Notes under the pieces: generated by a model
Told to the model about the DNA's origin: nothing
The model's input: the letters and a program-made list of their open reading frames with translations, nothing else
The model's database searches: none
NCBI GenBank assembly: GCA_017419325.1
Contig: JAFOLN010000027.1
Location: 1 to 10,086 of the forward strand
DNA length: 10,086 nucleotides
Direction of reading: 5' to 3'
Origin: Clostridia bacterium
Lineage (GTDB): Bacteria > Bacillota > Clostridia > Oscillospirales > RGIG577
Made by a program: the position numbers and the translations under genes
Shown: piece by piece, positions 1 to 6,150 of the stretch
Position numbering within the stretch: the first letter of the stretch is position 1
Layout: the number at the start of each line of letters is the position of its first letter

Positions 1-759
1 CACGAAAAAGCGTTTTTTACGATACTTACGGTGCTGTCGCTTTCATGCGCCGTCACCTGTCTGTTTCTTGCGGGGGCGCGGTTCGGGGCATTCTTCTTTT
101 TCTGCTTCGGCGCGGGCTTGCTTGCGCTGGCGGCCGCTGCCGCGCGCTCGAAACGCTCCGCCTTCGCAAGGCTCGTCCTTCGGGCGGGGAGGGTCGTGCT
201 TGTCTGCTGGCTTATAAGCCTCGTTATAGCCGAGTGTTTTATAATCTCCGGAGAAAAGACGGACCCGCGGGCGCAGGACGCGCCCTGCATAATAGTGCTG
301 GGCACGGGCGTAAACGGCTATACGCCGTCGCTTTGCATGGTGTCGCGCCTTGAGACCGCAAAGGAACTGCTTGACAAAAACCCCGACGCCGTGGCCATAC
401 TTTCCGGCGGGCAGGGGGAAGGCGAATATATAACGGAGGCACAGGCCATGTATACGTGGCTTACCGACCGCGGCATAGACCCCGGCCGCCTCTGTCTTGA
501 GGACGCCTCCCGCAACACGCTTCAGAACATCGAATATTCAAAGGCGCTGATGGAGCAAAAGGGCCTTTCTTCGGATGAAGGCGCCGCCATTGTCACGAAC
601 GAGTTTCATCTTCGGCGCTCCTGCCGCATAGCCGAGCTTAACGGAATAAAAGCATACGGCGTTTGTGCACAAACGCCGTATACATATCTTAAAATCGTAT
701 ATCACATCCGCGAATATTTTTCCGTCGCGGGGCTTTTTATAACGGGCAGGCTGTTTTAA
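1..759 (+). CDS. DUF218 (SanA/YdcF-like) membrane protein, 5' truncated by the window edge
   Basis: The frame is open from base 1 with no stop upstream, so the gene enters from the left; GTG at 31 is not likely to be the true start. The visible 252 residues begin with several hydrophobic segments (roughly residues 4-47, then 66-84), followed by a soluble domain with the DUF218 signatures: VLGTGVNG near residue 99, LSGGQGEGE near 134, a conserved Asn-rich stretch (ASRNTLQNIEYSK) and TNEFHLRR near 199. Proteins of this family (SanA, YdcF, ElyC) are linked to envelope and peptidoglycan-precursor maintenance, but the reaction is not settled, so the role here is inferred only as envelope-associated. 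The stop codon overlaps the stop of the convergent regulator by 4 bases. A 28-bp perfect palindrome lies inside the gene at 654-681, without disturbing the protein: the surrounding AYGVCAQTPY fits the family pattern. Confidence 0.85.
   Translation, partial: HEKAFFTILTVLSLSCAVTCLFLAGARFGAFFFFCFGAGLLALAAAAARSKRSAFARLVLRAGRVVLVCWLISLVIAECFIISGEKTDPRAQDAPCIIVLGTGVNGYTPSLCMVSRLETAKELLDKNPDAVAILSGGQGEGEYITEAQAMYTWLTDRGIDPGRLCLEDASRNTLQNIEYSKALMEQKGLSSDEGAAIVTNEFHLRRSCRIAELNGIKAYGVCAQTPYTYLKIVYHIREYFSVAGLFITGRLF
654..681 (-). terminator. Perfect 28-bp palindrome, probable antisense-embedded terminator of the 756-3248 regulator
   Basis: The two 14-base halves (left half ATACGGCGTTTGTG) are exact reverse complements. 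As RNA this gives a 12-bp GC-rich stem with a UGCA tetraloop. Read on the minus strand it is followed by GCTTTTATTCC, a weak U-tract; on the plus strand no T-run follows. It lies 74 bases past the stop of the convergent LuxR-type gene, the position expected for its terminator, because the two genes overlap and leave no intergenic space. The U-tract is interrupted and set back two bases, so termination is an inference. Confidence 0.5.
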
Positions 760-3248
760 TAAGTCTTGCCGCGGTAATCGTATGGCTTGTTGCGAAGCAG
801 CATTGCGGGAAGCTGCACCCTCGATTCAATGCCGCCCTTTTCGTAGATGCGCTCAAGCTCGCGCTTGACCGTGGACTGGGAGATGGAGAGACGCTGGGCG
901 ATCTCGCGGTTGTTCAAGCCCTTGGACGCAAAGTATGCCACCTCATATTCGCGCTTCGTAAGACCGACGCCTAACTTCTTAAGCATGGCGACGGTCTTTT
1001 TGTATGACTCGATGCCGTCGGCCACAAGCTCTCTTATCTTCTCCTTATGCTCCTCGGAAAGCTCCACGCGGTCAAGGATGGACAGCACTCTGTCGCCGTA
1101 TTCCACGAACGGCAGATAAATGCGGTCGGGGATGGCTATGTCAATGGCGCTCCCGAGCATCTCTTCCGCCTCTTTTTTGTGACCGAGCCGCTCATGGGCG
1201 ATGGCCGCGTGAACATAGGCGTATATCTGCGCCATGACGGTGGGGAAGTAGGATGCGCGGCGCATTATCTTGTTGAAGTTTTCAAGATAGCGCCTGTGCT
1301 GGCCGGAGAATATGAGGCACGCACCGAATACTATGTCGGCGCAGGGCTGGGCGATGAAGTTCAGGTGCTTCCCGTAGCGGCCCTCCTTTATCCATTCGGG
1401 GATGGAGTCGAAGTAGCCGTATCTCATGTTGGCCCACGCCTGGCACAGCTTTATCGAGGGATAGAGCTGCGCGTCAACGGGCGTTTCTATTATGTCAACC
1501 TCAAGGTTCAGTATTATCTTGTACATCTGCTCGCCGTCGCCGCGCATGAAGGTGGTGCGTGACAGAAGGAACGCCGCCGCAAGCATTATCTCCTTCATGC
1601 CGTGGGACTCCGCAAGGCTGTATGCCTGCTTCGCCACGGCGTAAGCGCTTTCGTAGTCGCCGCGAAGGAACATGGCCTCGCTTCGCATAACGAGCTCGGC
1701 GGGGTAGCCGTGGTTGTTTGACAGGAGGTAATACGTCTCAAGCATGCGCTCAAGCTCGTCGATGGTCTGATTAAGAAGGCCGGGCTCGCGGTGGAACATA
1801 TAGAGAACGGATATTGCGCCGCCCGTCCAGAGGCGTCCCGTGCCCACCATGGTCTTTGCCTTGTCGCCTAAGAGCACATAGCCGCGGGCGTGGTATTCGG
1901 CCATTTCGTCAATGCGGTTGAACCGCGCGAAGGCCTCCAGCATATAATACATGCCCGAAACGTAGTGCGCAACCTCTTTCGAGAGGCTGCCGGAGTCAAG
2001 CACCGACTTTATGCGCTCTATCATCTGATAGTACTCGAAAAATTCATTGAGCGAGTAGTGCGCCATGGCTATTACGCTCATGGCCTCCGGGTTGGAGTTT
2101 AAGACCTTTTTGTCCACCTGCTTTATAAAGCCCGATATAACGGGATCGTGGAATCTTTCTATTATAAGAGTGCCGCATTCGGCGATGGCGTCAAGCGCCA
2201 TTTCATGCTCGCCCGCGCGGATGCAGAGCTTGACTATGGGTATAAGCTCGTCGTGCTCGCGGTACCAGTCGCCCACGGCCTGAACCACCCGGCGCCTGAA
2301 GTCCGCGTCCCGCTTTAAGAACTCGCCGTTTAACGCGTCCCTTAAGAAGTTGTGGAAAAGCACGATGCCGCGGTCGTCGTCGAAGCGCACCAGCGTGTTT
2401 TCGCCGAATATCTCCTCCGGCGATTCAACGGGGGCATTTATGCCCAGCACCTCGGTCGCCTGGGGCAGGGTGAAGAAGTCGAAGAAGCTGCATATAATGA
2501 GCCTGTCCTTAACCTCGTCCGTCAGCGGGTCGAAAAGCGCCGTGCGCACAAGCTCCCGCATATCGGATACGTTCGCAACGGCGTTTGTTTTTATAAGTAT
2601 AAGGAGGTTAAGATGCACGGCGGCCGCCATGCCTCCCGTGGTATCGTAGAGCGCCTGCGCCTCCTCCTCGCTTATGCGCGCGCCGACTCGCGAAAAGTAT
2701 GCCTTTATATCATCGGTGCGGAACTCAAAGTCCTCCCGCGATATCCAGAGTATATTAGAGGTGGACTCGGAAAATCCCACGTCCTTGTTCCTCGAGATAA
2801 GCACGATATGAAGGCCGCCCGCGTTATGGTCTGCGAAGGCCGAGATTACCTCTCCCGGGATGTGGGGATTTAAGAGCTCATAATTATCCATGATAATATA
2901 CATCTCGTCGGGACAGTATACGGTATCGATAATCTTTAAAGCGTCCTCCAGCGTGTCCTCCGTGGGGCAGCCTATGCGAAGGAGCAGCTCTCCCGAGGTC
3001 TTGTCGAACTTCTGTATCGCAAGGCAGAACTTTGACCAGGCTTCCTGGGGGTAATAGTCGCTTACCGTTATGAAAAAGACTCTGGCGTCGGCGAGACGGT
3101 CGAAAAAGTCCTTAAGAGCCACCGTTTTTCCGAAGCCCGACGGGGCGCTGACATATGTAACGGGAAACTCAGGTATCTTTTTTATCTTATCGCGCACCTG
3201 TTTTCTGAAATATAAAGTATTGGTGTCGTATTTCTTTTGTTTTGGCAT
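756..3248 (-). CDS. MalT-like ATP-dependent LuxR-family transcriptional regulator
   Basis: This 830-residue protein has the architecture of large STAND-type regulators. The N-terminus carries a P-loop (APSGFGKT, residues 35-42) and a Walker B-like strand (YIIMDNYE, about 117-124). A long helical middle region (about 330-740) looks like TPR-type repeats, the usual inducer or partner-sensing part of MalT relatives. The C-terminus (about 760-815) is a LuxR/GerE helix-turn-helix: LTKREYEVAYFASKGLNNRE followed by IAQRLSISQSTVKRELERIY. MalT proteins bind ATP and a small-molecule inducer, oligomerise and activate transcription with sigma-70; the ligand here cannot be read from sequence. ATG at 3248 is preceded by a purine-rich GGAAAGAGAG and by a good promoter about 60 bases upstream. 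No metabolic operon lies beside it, so its targets are unknown. A weak similarity to signal-responsive ATPases other than MalT is possible, but the HTH assignment is firm. Confidence 0.9.
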   Translation of the reverse strand: MPKQKKYDTNTLYFRKQVRDKIKKIPEFPVTYVSAPSGFGKTVALKDFFDRLADARVFFITVSDYYPQEAWSKFCLAIQKFDKTSGELLLRIGCPTEDTLEDALKIIDTVYCPDEMYIIMDNYELLNPHIPGEVISAFADHNAGGLHIVLISRNKDVGFSESTSNILWISREDFEFRTDDIKAYFSRVGARISEEEAQALYDTTGGMAAAVHLNLLILIKTNAVANVSDMRELVRTALFDPLTDEVKDRLIICSFFDFFTLPQATEVLGINAPVESPEEIFGENTLVRFDDDRGIVLFHNFLRDALNGEFLKRDADFRRRVVQAVGDWYREHDELIPIVKLCIRAGEHEMALDAIAECGTLIIERFHDPVISGFIKQVDKKVLNSNPEAMSVIAMAHYSLNEFFEYYQMIERIKSVLDSGSLSKEVAHYVSGMYYMLEAFARFNRIDEMAEYHARGYVLLGDKAKTMVGTGRLWTGGAISVLYMFHREPGLLNQTIDELERMLETYYLLSNNHGYPAELVMRSEAMFLRGDYESAYAVAKQAYSLAESHGMKEIMLAAAFLLSRTTFMRGDGEQMYKIILNLEVDIIETPVDAQLYPSIKLCQAWANMRYGYFDSIPEWIKEGRYGKHLNFIAQPCADIVFGACLIFSGQHRRYLENFNKIMRRASYFPTVMAQIYAYVHAAIAHERLGHKKEAEEMLGSAIDIAIPDRIYLPFVEYGDRVLSILDRVELSEEHKEKIRELVADGIESYKKTVAMLKKLGVGLTKREYEVAYFASKGLNNREIAQRLSISQSTVKRELERIYEKGGIESRVQLPAMLLRNKPYDYRGKTY

Positions 3249-3306
3249 AATAACTCTCTTTCCGATGGAATTCGTGCATTTTATGAAATATAAAGCCTCA
3301 TATTAT

Positions 3307-3334
3307 ATAATACCACACATATGAGATTTGTCAA
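3307..3334 (-). promoter_or_regulatory. Sigma-70/SigA promoter of the LuxR-type regulator
   Basis: On the minus strand a perfect -35 TTGACA (3329-3334) is separated by 16 bases from TATTAT (3307-3312), which is preceded by TGG, an extended -10 element. Predicted start near 3300 gives a leader of about 50 bases. The -35 box sits inside a short palindrome, ATTTG-T-CAAAT on the plus strand (3325-3335), a possible operator. Confidence 0.7.
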
Positions 3335-3411
3335 ATGTTATATTAAAAAGAGACAAATATCATAAAATATTGTTAAAATAGCTTAACGGGCGAAACAAAG
3401 TGACGGATAAT

Positions 3412-3446
3412 GAAAGAAAAACGGCAGTCCGTAAAAGGACTGCCGT
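3412..3446 (-). terminator. Rho-independent terminator of the tRNA-Thr operon
   Basis: Minus-strand transcription meets a perfect 10-bp stem (arms 3421-3430 and 3437-3446, ACGGCAGTCC and its complement) with a 6-base loop, followed by TTTTCTTTC. The stem starts within a few bases of the CCA end of the second tRNA. Confidence 0.9.
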
Positions 3447-3448
3447 TT

Positions 3449-3524
3449 TGGAGCTACCGATCCGATTCGAACGGACGACCTGCTCATTACGAGTGAGCTG
3501 CTCTACCTGCTGAGCCACGGTAGC
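3449..3524 (-). tRNA. tRNA-Thr (anticodon CGT)
   Basis: The minus strand folds into a complete cloverleaf: acceptor GCTACCG/CGGTAGC, a D-arm beginning GGCTCAGCAGG, anticodon stem GCTCA/TGAGC with loop CTCGTAA, T-arm with TTCGAAT loop and one G-T pair, discriminator T and an encoded CCA. The anticodon CGT (plus-strand positions 3489-3491) reads ACG threonine codons. It is the second gene of a two-tRNA transcript. Confidence 0.95.
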
Positions 3525-3526
3525 AT

Positions 3527-3553
3527 ATATGCGGGATTATAAATCCCGCATAT
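3527..3553. repeat. Perfect 12-bp inverted repeat in the tRNA spacer
   Basis: Arms ATATGCGGGATT (3527-3538) and its exact complement (3542-3553) flank a 3-base centre, filling most of the 40-base gap between the two threonine tRNAs. No T-run follows on either strand, so it is unlikely to be a terminator. In the transcript it would form a hairpin beginning 2 bases before the second tRNA, and may separate the two folds or guide processing (inference). Confidence 0.75.
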
Positions 3554-3564
3554 ACCGATTCGAT

Positions 3565-3640
3565 TGGAGCTGTCTAGCAGAGTCGAACTGCCGACCTCAT
3601 CCTTACCAAGGATGTGCTCTACCTTCTGAGCTAAGACAGC
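3565..3640 (-). tRNA. tRNA-Thr (anticodon GGT)
   Basis: The minus strand gives a standard cloverleaf: acceptor GCTGTCT/AGACAGC, D-arm TAGCTCAGAAGGTAGAGC, anticodon stem CATCC/GGATG with loop TTGGTAA, T-arm GGCAG/CTGCT (one G-T pair) with loop TTCGACT, discriminator T and an encoded CCA. The anticodon GGT reads ACC and ACT threonine codons. It is the promoter-proximal gene of the operon, about 14 bases after the predicted transcription start. Confidence 0.95.
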
Positions 3641-3660
3641 GTTTATTAAGAACATTAGCT

Positions 3661-3689
3661 ATTATATAAAATAAAAGACACGTTGTCAA
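3661..3689 (-). promoter_or_regulatory. Consensus SigA promoter of the tRNA-Thr operon
   Basis: On the minus strand TTGACA (3684-3689) and TATAAT (3661-3666) are both perfect and separated by exactly 17 bases, with AT-rich sequence upstream of the -35. This fits the strong promoters expected of stable RNA genes. Confidence 0.9.
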
Positions 3690-3754
3690 GATTATTTTTC
3701 ACTTTGTTTAAAAAATAATCCGAAGGTTTTTAATATATTGAATAAATATAAAGG

Positions 3755-3788
3755 AAACAGCCCCGGGATCACGGCTCCGGGGCTGTTT
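3755..3788 (-). terminator. Rho-independent terminator of the DUF6273 gene
   Basis: A perfect 12-bp stem (arms 3755-3766 and 3777-3788, AAACAGCCCCGG and its complement) with a 10-base loop lies 12 bases past the DUF6273 stop. On the minus strand it is followed by CCTTTATATTT, so the U-tract is formed by the TTT closing the stem and the following bases. It keeps that transcript out of the tRNA operon. Confidence 0.8.
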
Positions 3789-3800
3789 TATCGGCATAAA

Positions 3801-4808
3801 TCAGGGATTCAGTTCGAGCCACAGAGCCGGGCGAACCGCAATGGAGTCATCGCCTGTGTTGCTGCCGTCGTCGCAGAAGCTGCCGTTATATTCGACATAT
3901 GCGGCATAATCCTGATGGATGCCGGGCGTCCTAAGCCACCAGCAGCAGGTGTGTTCCCCGTTCTGTGTCCAGTAGAAGCTTTGCCAGCAGCCCCTGCTGA
4001 CAGCATAGGCCGTGGGTACGCACATACGGTCTTTATACCACAATCCGTTTCCGTTTTTGTCCTCGTAAGAATCAGGAGAGAAATACAGGTTTACCTCCCC
4101 GATACTGAGCAGAAAGACCCGGTCGATCGTGCCGCTGCCCGCATCCGTACCTGTGGCAAGGTTATCCTCCGCAATTACAACGGTCTCTGCGATTGCCGCC
4201 TTCTCTTCGGAATCAAAGGCGGCGTCATAGAAGTCATGGTTCAGCCATGTCCGCAAGTCACAGTCCTGCCAGGTGACACGGGTCCATCTTTTGTGGTATG
4301 GCCGGCAGTCCAAGGCCTTTTCGCTTATGAGAAGAGCCCGGCTTCCGTCCACCGCAAGCACCCGCCACACGATGGGCTCCTCGCCGTTGGCCGTGTTATT
4401 GTCCTGCTCATAATGACCGAAGGTGACAAAGGAACCGACGTCGACGGCAGTCGTCCCGCTTTCAGGAAGCGGGGAACAGGTCTTCCTGTCAAGAAGGAAG
4501 ACCCGAAGCTCGTCCATATCCTGTCTTACGTCCGAAAGCTTCACCGTTACCGTGCTGCTGCCCGCATCCGCCTTGGATAAGCCGACAGCGCGCATCCTGC
4601 CCGTGTCCGGGTCATACAGCGCGGCTATAACTAAGGCGTCGGCCGAAGCCGTGTAGTCAACCTGTGCCAGGGCGGTTCCCGTCTCCGCTTCCGCGGCGGT
4701 AATCGTTCCGCTTTCGCCCGCCGCATATACAGAGAGAGTCATAGAGCACAAAAGAATAAAGAAAAGCAGTACGGACACGGTGCCGAATGATATGTTCCGC
4801 GTTTTCAT
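3801..4808 (-). CDS. Secreted DUF6273 domain protein
   Basis: The 335-residue product starts at ATG 4808, chosen over an upstream in-frame ATG at 4892 because it has GGGGAGG seven bases or so upstream and directly opens a typical signal peptide (MKTRNISF, a hydrophobic run to about residue 25, cleavage near VYA-AG at 28-30). Residues 35-120 look like a beta-sandwich segment often found in clostridial surface proteins (VIAALYDPDTGRMRAVGLSK, then LRVFLLD). Residues 125-335 match the DUF6273 pattern: GSFVTFGHYEQD, IVWRVLAVDG, LISEKALDCRPYH, LRTWLNHDFYDAAF, CCWWLRTPG and a terminal VRPALWLEL. The domain is rich in Trp and Cys and has no established activity. I find no anchor, so it is probably released or held non-covalently. 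It is transcribed alone, between its own upstream region and the 3755-3788 terminator. Confidence 0.85.
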   Translation of the reverse strand: MKTRNISFGTVSVLLFFILLCSMTLSVYAAGESGTITAAEAETGTALAQVDYTASADALVIAALYDPDTGRMRAVGLSKADAGSSTVTVKLSDVRQDMDELRVFLLDRKTCSPLPESGTTAVDVGSFVTFGHYEQDNNTANGEEPIVWRVLAVDGSRALLISEKALDCRPYHKRWTRVTWQDCDLRTWLNHDFYDAAFDSEEKAAIAETVVIAEDNLATGTDAGSGTIDRVFLLSIGEVNLYFSPDSYEDKNGNGLWYKDRMCVPTAYAVSRGCWQSFYWTQNGEHTCCWWLRTPGIHQDYAAYVEYNGSFCDDGSNTGDDSIAVRPALWLELNP

Positions 4809-4839
4809 GTTATGTCCTCCCCGTATGAAAGGATAGTTT

Positions 4840-4845
4840 ATTATA
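4840..4845 (-). promoter_or_regulatory. Candidate -10 element of the DUF6273 gene
   Basis: TATAAT on the minus strand, about 32 bases before the start codon. No acceptable -35 lies at 16-18 bases (CGCTGG at 17), which would fit an activator-dependent promoter. The inverted repeat at 4871-4899 lies just upstream. Confidence 0.4.
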
Positions 4846-4870
4846 AAAGTATGATGCCCCGGCCAGCGGC

Positions 4871-4899
4871 GTCGGAACTGTCCGAAAAACAATTCCGAC
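4871..4899. repeat. Inverted repeat with three related half-sites upstream of the DUF6273 gene
   Basis: GTCGGAA (4871-4877) and TTCCGAC (4893-4899) are perfect complements 15 bases apart, and a third near-copy, TGTCCGAA (4879-4886), lies between them. Relative to a start near 4833 the centre is around -50, a usual activator position. An alternative is a weak terminator for the 76-residue gene ending at 4924, but no T-run follows. Confidence 0.45.
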
Positions 4900-4923
4900 A
4901 GCTTATATCCGTATATTCAACGC

Positions 4924-5154
4924 TCAATATACCTCTTTTACATCCACTTTATATACATGCTTCATCTTGAGAACGGCGCGGTCTATCTCGTCCCAGGATA
5001 AAAATTCCACCGTTGTATTTATGGAACTTGCCATTTTGTCGTTTGCGGCGTCGAGCATTGCCTGAAAGTCCTTTGCAGCCTCCTCAAGGTTGTCGCCGCC
5101 GGAGAGCTCGAACTTGCCCGCGGAAAAAGGATTTTCAATATAAATTTTATTCAT
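4924..5154 (-). CDS. Unrecognised small protein (76 residues)
   Basis: I do not recognise this family. The start at ATG 5154 is preceded by GGAGG with an 8-base spacer; an in-frame ATG at 5235 is rejected because the likely promoter (-10 at 5193-5198) lies downstream of it. The protein has no signal peptide, membrane segment or cysteine. It begins MNKIYIENPF, has an acidic helical middle (NLEEAAKDFQAMLDAANDKM) and a C-terminal segment (FLSWDEIDRAVLKMKHVYKV) that predicts as helix then strand. It is probably cytosolic. It is divergently transcribed from the SigH-like gene across a 240-base AT-rich region, which raises the possibility of shared regulation, although nothing in the sequence proves a link. 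Confidence 0.75.
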   Translation of the reverse strand: MNKIYIENPFSAGKFELSGGDNLEEAAKDFQAMLDAANDKMASSINTTVEFLSWDEIDRAVLKMKHVYKVDVKEVY

Positions 5155-5192
5155 TTTGATTTCCTCCAATCTTTTTTTGATGTCACAAATAC

Positions 5193-5201
5193 ATTGTACC
5201 A
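5193..5201 (-). promoter_or_regulatory. Extended -10 promoter of the 76-residue gene
   Basis: The minus strand reads TGG-TACAAT (TACAAT at 5193-5198), an extended -10. No clear -35 is visible at 17 bases. Predicted start near 5186 leaves a leader of about 32 bases with the GGAGG site. Confidence 0.5.
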
Positions 5202-5269
5202 CACTTTTACGGGCGTGAGTAGTGGAAATGAACAAAAATTGAAAGAAAAAAGATGGAAATTTAAAAAAA

Positions 5270-5278
5270 TGGTATAAT
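5270..5278 (+). promoter_or_regulatory. Possible second, upstream promoter for the SigH-like gene
   Basis: TGG followed by a perfect TATAAT (5273-5278) forms an extended -10 on the plus strand, about 80 bases upstream of the main promoter. No -35 is evident. In such AT-rich DNA a chance match is plausible. Confidence 0.3.
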
Positions 5279-5331
5279 AATTGTCGCTTTTAACAAAAAA
5301 TCGGTTCATATAATTTTAAAATTTAAAATAC

Positions 5332-5360
5332 TTGACATCATATTAAAACACTAATATAAT
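5332..5360 (+). promoter_or_regulatory. Consensus SigA promoter of the SigH-like gene
   Basis: Perfect TTGACA (5332-5337) and perfect TATAAT (5355-5360) separated by exactly 17 bases. The 30 bases before the -35 are almost pure A/T, resembling an UP element. Predicted start near 5367 gives a leader of about 32 bases. Confidence 0.9.
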
Positions 5361-5398
5361 TACTATAATAATTATTACAATTTGTCGGTGGTGAGGCT

Positions 5399-6040
5399 GT
5401 GAACGACAAGACCGCTTCCGCGGGCGATAGCCTTTCGGATGATGAGCTTGCCAAACTGGCGCATAAGGCTCAGAACGGCGACGAGGAGTCGCTTGAACGG
5501 GTGCTTATAGAGCTTTCCGGCATGGTTCGTGCCGTTTCCCGCGCGTATTATCTTGCGGGCGGCGAGCATGACGACGTAATACAAGAGGGTATGATAGGTC
5601 TCTTTATGGCCGTCATGAATTATGACATAAATAAGGGCAGAAGCTTTTCACGGTTCGCAAAGGTGTGCGTACACAACAGGATAGCTTCCGCGGTGAAGTC
5701 CGCTTCCCGCAAGAAGCACAGCCCGCTGAATTTCTACATTTCGGTAGGCCCCGATATGACCTGGGATGAGCGCACGGACGAGCTTTCGCAGGCTTTCCCC
5801 CATGACGGTGCCTCTGACCCCGAAAGCCTTTTTATAAGGCGCGAGGACGAGCGCATAACGATGCACGACATGGAGGATCTGCTTACCCCGCTTGAAAAAA
5901 ATGTGATGACCCGGTATCTTCGCGGAATGTCCTATGAGGAGATATCCGGTGAGCTTGGCAAAACCCCTAAATCAGTGGCGAACGCCGTTTTCAGAATAAA
6001 GCGAAAACTGCGCGAGCATTATACCAAAGGACAAAGATAG
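5399..6040 (+). CDS. sigH: RNA polymerase sigma factor, SigH/Spo0H type
   Basis: The 213-residue protein matches the length and pattern of the transition-state sigma factor SigH. Region 2 includes a SigH-like block, YYLAGGEHDDVIQEGMIGLF (residues 50-69), then FSRFAKVCVHNRIASAVKSA for core binding and -10 recognition, and KKHSPLNFY. Region 4 (about 160-207) is a helix-turn-helix for the -35: LEKNVMTRYLRGMSYEEISG, then KTPKSVANAVFRIKRKLREH. In Bacillus and Clostridium SigH directs early sporulation and stationary-phase genes. The start is GTG at 5399, with GGTGG/GAGG just upstream and no better in-frame ATG. Transcription is from a full consensus SigA promoter. The usual neighbours (an RNA methyltransferase upstream, rpmG-secE-nusG downstream) are absent. 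No hairpin terminator follows, so transcripts may run on into the tRNA-like element. A paralogous sigma-70 factor of the SigH subgroup is the only real alternative. Confidence 0.88.
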   Translation: MNDKTASAGDSLSDDELAKLAHKAQNGDEESLERVLIELSGMVRAVSRAYYLAGGEHDDVIQEGMIGLFMAVMNYDINKGRSFSRFAKVCVHNRIASAVKSASRKKHSPLNFYISVGPDMTWDERTDELSQAFPHDGASDPESLFIRREDERITMHDMEDLLTPLEKNVMTRYLRGMSYEEISGELGKTPKSVANAVFRIKRKLREHYTKGQR

Positions 6041-6087
6041 GATTATTTTCTTATTATATACGCGCGTATCCACTGCTATTAACATTT

Positions 6088-6150
6088 ACCCTGGTAGCTT
6101 AATTTGAGAGCGCTGATTATCAGAGGCGCCGGTTGAAATCCGGTCGGGGT
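6088..6150 (+). ncRNA. Degenerate tRNA-like cloverleaf (probable tRNA remnant)
   Basis: The sequence can fold as a reduced tRNA: six-pair acceptor stem ACCCTG/CGGGGT (6088-6093, 6145-6150), D-arm GCTT/GAGC with a 7-base loop, a stunted anticodon-arm CTGA-TTA-TCAG with only three loop bases, and a five-pair T-arm GCCGG/CCGGT with loop TTGAAAT. It is about 10 bases shorter than a normal tRNA, lacks an anticodon loop of usable size, lacks the GG of the D-loop and the C of TTC in the T-loop, and has no CCA. It is therefore not a working tRNA; a decayed tRNA gene or a tRNA-like leader structure are both possible. Its T-loop coincides with the -35 box of the following promoter. Confidence 0.45.

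Noticed and set aside
3738..4580. 280-residue open frame on the plus strand opposite the DUF6273 gene
   Set aside because: It starts near the terminator hairpin, has no ribosome binding site, and its sequence has no recognisable domain, while the opposite strand has a signal peptide, an RBS and a clear DUF6273 pattern.
4924..5235. Longer 103-residue version of the small minus-strand protein
   Set aside because: The extra N-terminus overlaps the likely promoter, while the internal ATG at 5154 has a well-spaced GGAGG.
6058..6069. 12-base palindrome ATACGCGCGTAT after sigH as a terminator
   Set aside because: The stem is too short once a loop is allowed, and no T-run follows.
6088..6150. A functional tRNA gene
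   Set aside because: The anticodon arm has only a 4-bp stem and three loop bases, conserved D- and T-loop bases are changed, and there is no CCA, unlike both threonine tRNAs here.
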